Below are positions 1 through 4,945 of a DNA stretch of 6,083 bases, in pieces. The position numbers and the translations under genes are program-made. Under the pieces are notes generated by a model. That model had not been told where the DNA came from, searched no databases, and saw nothing but the letters and a program-made list of their open reading frames with translations. Source of the DNA: Oscillospiraceae bacterium (GTDB lineage: Bacteria > Bacillota_A > Clostridia > Oscillospirales > Acutalibacteraceae); the NCBI GenBank assembly GCA_003519645.1, contig DOWI01000063.1, forward strand, positions 1-6,083, written 5' to 3'. Positions within the stretch are counted from its first letter, which is position 1, and each line of letters opens with the position of its first letter.

Positions 1-982
1 GCGAAGCACCGTTTAAAAATCCGTCGGCGGCCGACAAAATGATGGATACCATGGATGCCATCACCAGTCCGCGTATGCCCGTGGGGAGGATTTCCATCAC
101 CAGAGCCGGCATTGCAGCTCTGGCGTCACCCGTCACATGGAGAGAATATGCCGCCATGCCGATCATGCCTGTAATAATAAAAAACGGAACAGAAAACAGA
201 CCGCTGAAAATAGTGGCTCTCGCCGTTCCCTTCGGGTTGCGTCCGATAAGCAGGCGCTGTGTATAGGGCGGAGCAAGCGCTTCGCCCAACATCATGGTAA
301 TAAACATCGAGAAAAAGCCGGAGGGTGTGGTGCCGTTGAAGGGATTTAAGTAGCCGGAGGGTAATGTCTGCAGCATGGCTTCGGTGCCTCCTGTACGGTT
401 CAGCGCCATGATAAGTAGCAGCGGCATTCCCACCGCCAGCATAGCAAATTGAACCAGATCTGCCATGATGACAGACTGCAGTCCGCCGGATGTGGAATAT
501 AGCAGCACAATCCCGCATCCGATAAGTATACCCAGCCTTGGGGGAATGCCGAGCAGTACATTGAACACCAGCCCGATCGCCCCCATCTGAGCCCCGACAA
601 CGCCCGCGCAGCACACAAATGAGAATATACCTGTCAAAACCCTTGCAGCTCGCCCATAGCAAACACCGATTATCCCGCCAACCGTTGCCTCGCCCTCAAA
701 TCTTCGTACACCGGGGACAAGGTATTTGCCAATCAGGATGGTTGATAGGCTAAATCCGAACAGCGCAATCGTCATGCCGATCCCTTCGGAAAAAGCCTCG
801 GCAGCATTGCCTGAGGAGTAACCGCCGCCGATATAGGAGGCTGACAGCGACGCGAATATTGTCAGCGTTCCGTATTTACCACCGGCAGCAGTAAAGCCTT
901 TTACATCCTTTACCCGTCCCCGCAGTCCAATTCCAATCAGCACGGCAAGGTACAGCGCCACCATTCCCGTATCAATCCACAT
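1..982 (-). CDS. Sodium:solute symporter family (SSS) permease, C-terminus cut by left window edge
   Basis: This is a membrane permease that should couple Na+ entry to uptake of a small solute; the substrate cannot be told from sequence. Reading leftward from ATG 982 gives 327 uninterrupted codons running off the window, about two thirds of the usual 450-500 residues. It is strongly hydrophobic, with several membrane segments (for example residues 7-20, 68-85, 115-145, 150-163 and 176-190). An SSS signature is present at residues 162-170 (YSTSGGLQS), followed by Asp175 and Gln178. The loop with Gly52-Gly54 and Asn59 resembles the Na+-site region of the family. I chose ATG 982 because it alone has an SD (GGAAAGGA at 1003-996); upstream in-frame ATGs at 1012 and 1033 have none. 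The 13-nt gap is long, but the motif is the 5' part of an extended SD. The gene is divergent from the hydrogenase-like cluster. Family certain, start uncertain. Confidence 0.88.
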   Translation of the reverse strand, partial: MWIDTGMVALYLAVLIGIGLRGRVKDVKGFTAAGGKYGTLTIFASLSASYIGGGYSSGNAAEAFSEGIGMTIALFGFSLSTILIGKYLVPGVRRFEGEATVGGIIGVCYGRAARVLTGIFSFVCCAGVVGAQMGAIGLVFNVLLGIPPRLGILIGCGIVLLYSTSGGLQSVIMADLVQFAMLAVGMPLLLIMALNRTGGTEAMLQTLPSGYLNPFNGTTPSGFFSMFITMMLGEALAPPYTQRLLIGRNPKGTARATIFSGLFSVPFFIITGMIGMAAYSLHVTGDARAAMPALVMEILPTGIRGLVMASMVSIILSAADGFLNGAS

Positions 983-1106
983 ATAAAAACCAATGTCCTT
1001 TCCGGGATTCATGCCGTAGAGGACATGAACCATATTTAAAAAAGGCGGCCCCCACTATGGTCGGCAGGCTGACCGGGAATGAAGAATTTTTTCTTCCTGT
1101 TCCCAT
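972..1106 (-). other. Possible 44-codon ORF overlapping the symporter start
   Basis: ATG 1106 has an AGGA SD (1114-1111) four bases upstream. It opens a 44-codon frame whose stop at 974-972 overlaps the symporter ATG 982 by 11 bases (ATGTGGATTGA), an arrangement typical of translational coupling. Residues 10-23 are hydrophobic and read like coding sequence. Two readings are possible: a short leader ORF, or the true N-terminus of the symporter split by a one-base indel in the A6 run at 1035-1040. Removing one base of that run would fuse the two frames. Neither can be proven here. Confidence 0.25.
1075..1104. repeat. Hairpin in the divergent intergenic region
   Basis: GAAGAA (1081-1086), a four-T loop and TTCTTC (1091-1096) form a perfect inverted repeat. 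Outer arms GGGAA (1075-1079) and TTCCC (1100-1104) extend it across an asymmetric internal loop. A further GGGAA at 1117-1121 could pair alternatively with TTCCC at 1100-1104. It lies in the probable 5' leader of the minus-strand symporter, just downstream of ATG 1106, so it could affect translation there. It has no obvious terminator role, since no gene ends here. Confidence 0.4.
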
Positions 1107-1162
1107 TAATTCCTATGGGAAGATGAATATAAATATTACCCTATGATACAGCAGGAAGAAGC

Positions 1163-1192
1163 AAACCAAACCGGAATATTTAAACCAAACGG
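1163..1192 (+). promoter_or_regulatory. Direct repeat abutting the -35 box, candidate activator site
   Basis: The 9-mer AAACCAAAC occurs at 1163-1171 and 1182-1190, with similar flanks (CGG at 1172-1174 and GG at 1191-1192). The starts are 19 bp apart, near two helical turns, and the second copy ends just before the -35 hexamer at 1193. That geometry suits a tandem-bound transcription activator. The same repeats lie upstream of the divergent symporter, so they could serve both directions. The binding protein is unknown. Confidence 0.4.
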
Positions 1193-1221
1193 TTGCAGCG
1201 GTGCTGTAAAGCGTGTATATT
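1193..1221 (+). promoter_or_regulatory. Sigma-A type promoter for the DRTGG/hydrogenase-like/PHP cluster
   Basis: The -35 is TTGCAG at 1193-1198 and the -10 is TATATT at 1216-1221, with a 17-base spacer. Each hexamer differs from consensus at one or two positions. Transcription would begin near 1228, giving a 5' leader of about 75 bases before ATG 1304. It is the best promoter upstream of the cluster, and no terminator-like hairpin is visible between the cluster genes until 4814. Confidence 0.6.
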
Positions 1222-1257
1222 ATACTATAGCAGGATCGTAACTTATGGGAGAGGGAT

Positions 1258-1317
1258 ATGCCTGACGGCAAAATTCCCGACGGCAGAAAGGGATGGAGCT
1301 TTTATGACAATATCTGA
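1258..1317 (+). other. Possible 19-codon leader ORF overlapping the first DRTGG gene start
   Basis: ATG 1258 follows GGGAGAGGG (1247-1255) and encodes a 19-residue Gly/Asp/Lys-rich peptide ending at TGA 1315-1317, so it overlaps ATG 1304 out of frame by 14 bases. It resembles a coupling or leader ORF. A good SD and the overlap are its only support, and short ORFs like this arise by chance. Confidence 0.22.
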
Positions 1318-1642
1318 TGTTCAAAATATTCTGAATGCCAAAGTGATTTCAGGACAAGACCATCTAGAAAATGAGGTTCACAATGCCTGTGGCAGCGATA
1401 TGATGAGCGATGTATTGGCGTTCGTCAAAGACCAGTCTGTATTGCTGACCGGACTTGTAAATCCGCAGGTGGTCAGGACTGCTGACATGATGGACATGGT
1501 ATGTAATGTTTTTGTGCGCGGCAAAGAGCCGAGTCAGGAAATCATCGATCTTGCCTGTGACCGGGGGATTGTTTTGATGAAAACGCCACTTCGCATGTTC
1601 CCGGCATGTGGCATGCTTTATGAAGCGGGGCTTCGCGGATAA
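1304..1642 (+). CDS. DRTGG-domain-like protein (first of two in the cluster)
   Basis: This is a 112-residue soluble protein with the fold pattern of stand-alone DRTGG proteins: an N-terminal helix-strand segment, the SDMMSDVLA stretch (about residues 31-39) where family members have SDLLSDVM, a hydrophobic strand (LLTG, near 47-50), and a C-terminal VLMKTPLRMF segment near residues 89-98. DRTGG domains also occur next to CBS domains and in phosphotransacetylase N-terminal regions, where they are thought to bind small ligands; no enzymatic activity is established. ATG 1304 was chosen because GGATGGAG (1291-1298) sits five bases upstream. A longer in-frame start at 1193 would overlap the promoter and adds unrelated residues. 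The hallmark TGG triplet is replaced here (HNACGSD), so its ligand may differ from that of the second copy at 3594. It is the first gene of the cluster. Confidence 0.75.
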   Translation: MTISDVQNILNAKVISGQDHLENEVHNACGSDMMSDVLAFVKDQSVLLTGLVNPQVVRTADMMDMVCNVFVRGKEPSQEIIDLACDRGIVLMKTPLRMFPACGMLYEAGLRG

Positions 1643-1728
1643 CCACGGGAAGCAGTTTCGGGCAACCGGTGATATATAGGCATTGCCGATAACAGTATGT
1701 GATGGAGGATACGCCCTTTTATAAAATT

Positions 1729-1759
1729 GGATTTATGCTCGCCCCATGGACATAAATCC
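1729..1759 (+). promoter_or_regulatory. 9-bp stem-loop just upstream of the ATPase ribosome binding site
   Basis: GGATTTATG (1729-1737) and CATAAATCC (1751-1759) are perfect inverted repeats around a 13-base loop, five bases before the SD AAAGGA at 1765-1770. The right arm is also part of a near-direct repeat: GGACATAAATCCT at 1748-1760 and GGACATGAATCTT at 1768-1780, the latter overlapping the SD. It sits in a 140-base gap between the first DRTGG gene and the ATPase gene. It could be an RNA element tuning translation or mRNA ends, or a protein site. It lacks a T-run, so it is not a standard terminator. Confidence 0.45.
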
Positions 1760-1782
1760 TGGCGAAAGGACATGAATCTTAA

Positions 1783-2202
1783 ATGAAATTACATTATAAG
1801 GTGCCAGGCGATGATTTTACCCGCGCCGGGGAAGCTTCGGGTGAAGTAAAACGCAAGCTAAAGCGGCTGGGTTTTGATTCCGATGTTGTACGGAGAATGA
1901 CGATTTCAATTTATGAGGCCGAAATAAACATGGCAATTCATGCGGGGGGAGGGGTTGTTGATGTTGAGATCATGCCCGACCGCATTACAGCCATTCTGAC
2001 AGATGACGGTCCGGGAATTCCCGATTTGGACAAGGCAATGCAAGAGGGATGGTCAACCGCCCCGGATAATATCCGCTCGCTGGGCTTCGGCGCCGGAATG
2101 GGCTTGCCAAATATCAAAAAATATACAGACATACTCGAGATCGATACCGTTGTCGGAAAGGGTACCACATTGACCATGGCGGTATTGATTAAGCCCGAGT
2201 AG
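1783..2202 (+). CDS. Anti-sigma-factor-type ATP-binding protein (SpoIIAB/RsbW-like HATPase)
   Basis: This is a 139-residue stand-alone GHKL/HATPase domain of the SpoIIAB/RsbW class, proteins that bind ATP, phosphorylate an anti-anti-sigma (STAS) partner and sequester a sigma factor. The N-box is at residues 45-53 (Glu45, Asn49, His53), almost the positions of Glu46 and Asn50 in SpoIIAB. The G1 box is at 74-78 (DDGPG), the G2 glycine loop at 101-107 (GFGAGMG), and a GKGTTL motif at 125-130. Length is typical and there is no membrane segment or sensor domain. ATG 1783 lies 12 bases after AAAGGA (1765-1770); the nearer ATG 1772 gives only four codons. The hydrogenase-like gene begins 30 bases downstream. 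No STAS or sigma gene is in the window, so its substrate may be a cluster protein or lie elsewhere. Kinase activity is inferred from the intact N-box Glu. Confidence 0.88.
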   Translation: MKLHYKVPGDDFTRAGEASGEVKRKLKRLGFDSDVVRRMTISIYEAEINMAIHAGGGVVDVEIMPDRITAILTDDGPGIPDLDKAMQEGWSTAPDNIRSLGFGAGMGLPNIKKYTDILEIDTVVGKGTTLTMAVLIKPE

Positions 2203-2232
2203 GGCTGAATTTTTTAACAGGGGGAGAGATTT

Positions 2233-3561
2233 GTGGATCGCTTTTTTCATTCGGTTACGCTGGACAGGGATTTATGCGTCGGCTGCACCAACTGCATAAA
2301 GCGCTGCCCCACACAAGCGATACGTGTCCGCGCTGGTAAAGCGCAAATTATATCTGAACGCTGTATCGACTGCGGTGAATGTATCCGCGTGTGCCCTCAC
2401 CATGCCAAAAAGGCGCAGCATGACAGCTTGGATATGCTGGATGACTTTCAATATACGGTTGCGCTCCCCGCTCCCGCATTGTATGGTCAGTTTAACCGTC
2501 TGAATGATATTGATTATGTGCTGAACGGGCTTAAATCGCTGGGGTTTGACGATGTGTTTGAGGTTTCTCGTGCGGCTGAGGTTGTATCGGATGCCACCCG
2601 GCAGCTTTTGGCTGACGGCAGGCTAAAAAAACCGGTAATCAGCTCTGCCTGTCCGGCAGTGGTGCGCCTGATTCGCGTCAGATTTCCCGATCTGTGCCAG
2701 CATGTGCTTTCGCTGCGCGCTCCCATGGAAATTGCGGCAATGCTTGCCCGGGAGCAGGCAATAAAAACCACCGGTCTACCGACCAACGCAATTGGCATCT
2801 TTTTTTTATCACCCTGTGCGGCCAAGGTAACAGACGTCAGGGTTCCGATTGGTATCGAGCGTTCTAATGTAGATGGTGTACTGGCAATCAGCGATATTTA
2901 TCCCAAGCTGGTTGGCTGTATGAATAAAATTGAAAATATTGAGCCCATGGCACATTCGGGCATTATCGGCGTTAGCTGGTCGTCAATCGGCGGGGAAGCA
3001 GCAGGACTGCTGAATGAAAACCACCTTTCGGCAGACGGAATCGAAAATGTGATTAAGGTTCTGGAGGAGCTGGAGGATGAAAAGCTACAGGAGTTGGATT
3101 TTATAGAGTTGAACGCTTGCGCAGGTGGCTGTGTCGGTGGGATTTTTTCGGCCGAGAACGGTTATGTCGCCAGAGCACGTATACATAGACTCCGAAAGTA
3201 TCTGCCGGTCTCCTGCAACAGATTGGATGATGCGGGAGGGCTGGGACAGCTTTTATGGACCGAACCGCTAGAATATGCGCCTGTCATGACCCTTGCCGAA
3301 AATGTTGAGGATGCCATGCGCATTATGAATGAAATTGATATAATTGCACAGCGTCTGCCCAAGCTGGATTGCGGATCTTGCGGGGCACCCACCTGTCGTG
3401 CGCTTGCCGAGGATATTGTTCGGGGGCTTGCACGGGAAACCGATTGTATCTTTCTTATGAGGCGGCAGATACAGGATATCGCAAGTCAGTTATCCCAGCT
3501 TGAAGGCACTGTCCCCGAAACGGAAACGGGGAGTGAATTCAGGGAGACTCGGAAGAAGTAA
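2233..3561 (+). CDS. Sensory-type [FeFe]-hydrogenase homologue (H-cluster domain with three [4Fe-4S] motifs)
   Basis: This 442-residue cytoplasmic iron-sulfur protein is homologous to the catalytic domain of [FeFe]-hydrogenases, which interconvert H2 with protons and electrons. Two ferredoxin motifs come first (Cys15/18/21/25 and Cys44/47/50/54). The H-cluster domain, about residues 72-345, has candidate ligands Cys140 (SSACP), Cys195 (SPCAAK, with Lys198), Cys296 and Cys300 (CAGGC). A further Fe-S motif follows at Cys380/383/388/405, then a hydrophilic tail. Ala139 replaces the proton-transfer Cys of catalytic enzymes (TSCCP), Ser193 and Asn294 replace the usual Met residues, and GGIF follows the last ligand instead of GGGQ. 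These changes match sensory hydrogenases (HydS, group C/D) rather than H2-producing ones, but the usual C-terminal PAS domain is absent. The start is GTG 2233, six bases after GGGGAG. Iron-sulfur H-cluster protein is near certain; the sensing role is inferred. Confidence 0.9.
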   Translation: MDRFFHSVTLDRDLCVGCTNCIKRCPTQAIRVRAGKAQIISERCIDCGECIRVCPHHAKKAQHDSLDMLDDFQYTVALPAPALYGQFNRLNDIDYVLNGLKSLGFDDVFEVSRAAEVVSDATRQLLADGRLKKPVISSACPAVVRLIRVRFPDLCQHVLSLRAPMEIAAMLAREQAIKTTGLPTNAIGIFFLSPCAAKVTDVRVPIGIERSNVDGVLAISDIYPKLVGCMNKIENIEPMAHSGIIGVSWSSIGGEAAGLLNENHLSADGIENVIKVLEELEDEKLQELDFIELNACAGGCVGGIFSAENGYVARARIHRLRKYLPVSCNRLDDAGGLGQLLWTEPLEYAPVMTLAENVEDAMRIMNEIDIIAQRLPKLDCGSCGAPTCRALAEDIVRGLARETDCIFLMRRQIQDIASQLSQLEGTVPETETGSEFRETRKK

Positions 3562-3577
3562 AAAGACATCAAATCCC

Positions 3578-3585
3578 GGAAAGGA
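3578..3585 (+). promoter_or_regulatory. Ribosome binding site of the second DRTGG gene, within an 18-base sequence repeated at the symporter start
   Basis: GGAAAGGA lies eight bases before ATG 3594. It is the core of an 18-base sequence (3572-3589) found identically on the minus strand at 1009-992, before symporter ATG 982. GAAAGGA complements the UCCUUUC segment of Firmicute 16S 3' ends, so it is a left-shifted extended SD. Confidence 0.7.
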
Positions 3586-3593
3586 CATTTAAA

Positions 3594-3926
3594 ATGACTG
3601 TAACCGAGCTTGTAAAGAGATTGAATCTGGAAATATTGGTTGAAGGAGACGGCTCACGGGAGGTTACCGGCGGTTACGCAGGTGATCTTTTAAGCTGGGT
3701 AATGGGCAGGGCGCGTGAGGGAGACGCATGGATTACCGTAATGGGCAATCTAAATGCGATAGCCGTCGCTGTTCTTGCAGATACCGCCTGCATTATACTT
3801 CCCGAGGATGCGGCTTTGGATAAAGATGCAAGGGAGCGAGCCGTGACCGAGGGCATTCCGATTCTCCGCAGCTCGGAAACGTCTTTTCTGCTTGCGGTGA
3901 AAATCGACCGATTACTGCATAATTAA
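3594..3926 (+). CDS. DRTGG-domain protein (second of two in the cluster)
   Basis: This is a 110-residue soluble single-domain DRTGG protein. It carries the family hallmark as VTGGYAGDLLSWVMG (about residues 24-38), then an Asp-rich turn and DAWITVMG strand (44-51), a hydrophobic AIAVAVLADTACIIL stretch (55-69) and a GIPILRSSETSF segment (87-98). DRTGG domains occur near CBS domains and in phosphotransacetylase N-terminal regions and probably bind a small ligand or partner; catalysis is not established. The start ATG 3594 has SD GGAAAGGA eight bases upstream. It begins 32 bases after the hydrogenase-like gene and 66 bases before the PHP gene. It is closer to the family consensus than the copy at 1304, with the same layout, so the two look like old paralogues, perhaps forming a heteromer. 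Confidence 0.85.
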   Translation: MTVTELVKRLNLEILVEGDGSREVTGGYAGDLLSWVMGRAREGDAWITVMGNLNAIAVAVLADTACIILPEDAALDKDARERAVTEGIPILRSSETSFLLAVKIDRLLHN

Positions 3927-3992
3927 AAATATAATGTTGACGGTTTTTCCACCCATCGATATTGATTATTCGGAAAGGCAGGATGAATACAA

Positions 3993-4733
3993 ATGAAAGT
4001 GTACTATGATCTACATATTCATTCCTGCCTGTCTCCCTGCGGCGATGATGATATGACACCCAACAATATTGTAAATATGGCACTGCTGGCGGGACTGGAT
4101 ATGATTGCCCTTACCGATCATAATAGCAGCAAAAACTGTCCCGCTATTGTGAAGGCAGCAAAAAAGAACGGATTGATTGTAATTGCGGGTATGGAGCTTT
4201 GCACCGCCGAGGAATGTCACGTTATCTGTTTGTTTCCGACGCTTGAAGCCGCCATGGAGTTTGATGCCTTGGTTGAAGCTAAGCTGCCGCCTGTTAAAAA
4301 CCAATCTGATATTTTCGGCACGCAGATCATTATGGATGAGGATGACAGAGTTACCGGCACTTGTTCAACCCTGCTGACTACGGCGTCATCCATCAGCATT
4401 GACGATGTTCCGCAGCTGGTTCAAAAATATGGGGGATCCACCTTTCCCGCCCATATTGATCGGGATTCTTACAGCGTTGTGGCTTCACTCGGAACCATAC
4501 CTGATGTAGGATTCCATGCGTTTGAGATATCACGTTTCGGTGATACAGACAGGCTTGTAAAAGAACAGCCCGTCATACAGGGGTGGCCGCTTTTATGTAA
4601 TTCAGATGCGCACTGCCTTTCTCTGATACAGGACTTTGGACCATGGATTGAACTGGAGAACAACCGTCCAGCTGATTTGATTGCCGCGCTTAGCGGTAAA
4701 ACGCCATGTCAGTGGGGAACGTATAATCCATAA
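3993..4733 (+). CDS. PHP-domain metal-dependent phosphoesterase
   Basis: This is a 246-residue protein of the PHP (polymerase and histidinol phosphatase) family, which uses two or three metal ions to hydrolyse phosphoesters of nucleic acids, nucleotides or small phosphates. The motifs are present in order: Asp6-His8-His10 (DLHIHS), Thr41-Asp42-His43-Asn44, Glu68, His76, His154 (PAHIDR), and Asp205 with His207 (NSDAH). Nothing suggests truncation. Ten cysteines are spread through the chain, several beside metal-site motifs (Cys12, Cys16, Cys70, Cys75, Cys79, Cys202, Cys208). This is notable beside an Fe-S sensor and could make activity redox-responsive, which is inference. ATG 3993 is nine bases after CAGGA (3979-3983). 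It is the last gene of the cluster, 80 bases before a long hairpin. In this gene context the substrate is unknown; PHP alone does not fix it. Confidence 0.88.
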   Translation: MKVYYDLHIHSCLSPCGDDDMTPNNIVNMALLAGLDMIALTDHNSSKNCPAIVKAAKKNGLIVIAGMELCTAEECHVICLFPTLEAAMEFDALVEAKLPPVKNQSDIFGTQIIMDEDDRVTGTCSTLLTTASSISIDDVPQLVQKYGGSTFPAHIDRDSYSVVASLGTIPDVGFHAFEISRFGDTDRLVKEQPVIQGWPLLCNSDAHCLSLIQDFGPWIELENNRPADLIAALSGKTPCQWGTYNP

Positions 4734-4813
4734 TTCATATTAACATGCTGACATTATGAAGCGGGTAAGGGAATGAACCAACGTTAATCCAAATAGACAG
4801 CTGGATTTTCCTT

Positions 4814-4868
4814 AAGTGGATGCTTTAAGTGAGTTTCTATTCATTTAAAGCATCCACTTTATATTATT
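4814..4868 (+). terminator. Probable terminator at the end of the cluster (21-bp hairpin)
   Basis: The left arm 4814-4834 pairs with the right arm 4839-4859 around a four-base loop (TTCT). It forms 21 pairs, two of them G-U (4829/4844 and 4833/4840). These wobbles are tolerated only in the plus-strand transcript; on the minus strand they would be C-A mismatches, so the element is oriented with the cluster. A T-rich but interrupted tail follows (4858-4868). It lies 80 bases after the PHP stop and separates the cluster from the dehydrogenase gene. The broken T-tract leaves open an mRNA 3'-end stabiliser role. Confidence 0.6.
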
Positions 4869-4875
4869 GGGAATT

Positions 4876-4908
4876 ACCAATCGTTGTATCGGCAATAATA
4901 ACATTGGT
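4876..4908 (+). promoter_or_regulatory. Weak inverted repeat upstream of the dehydrogenase gene
   Basis: ACCAAT (4876-4881) and ATTGGT (4903-4908) are inverted repeats separated by 21 bases in the AT-rich stretch before ATG 4946. It could be an operator. I see no convincing -35/-10 pair here and no clear sigma-B-type promoter, so regulation of the dehydrogenase remains open. Confidence 0.25.
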
Positions 4909-4945
4909 TCTAAAATTATAGAAATTTAAAAGGTGGTTATGATCT

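Noticed and set aside
126..662. 178-codon minus-strand frame
   Set aside because: It is a shadow of the symporter gene: the true reading is the neighbouring minus frame, open from 982 to the window edge, with SSS signature residues and membrane segments. The shadow reads as His/Arg/Cys-rich sequence with no family resemblance.
1193..1303. Longer start for the first DRTGG gene
   Set aside because: The extra 37 codons begin on the -35 box and cover the -10, have no SD, and do not resemble DRTGG N-termini. ATG 1304 has a proper SD.
3937..3965. Possible internal promoter before the PHP gene (TTGACG, 17 bases, TATTGA)
   Set aside because: The -35 is good but the -10 matches consensus at only about half its positions, so it is not strong enough to list.
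1682..4896. 10-base ATTGCCGATA at 1682-1691 with its reverse complement at 4887-4896
   Set aside because: A ten-base match between two places in 6 kb is expected by chance, and the flanks do not align well.
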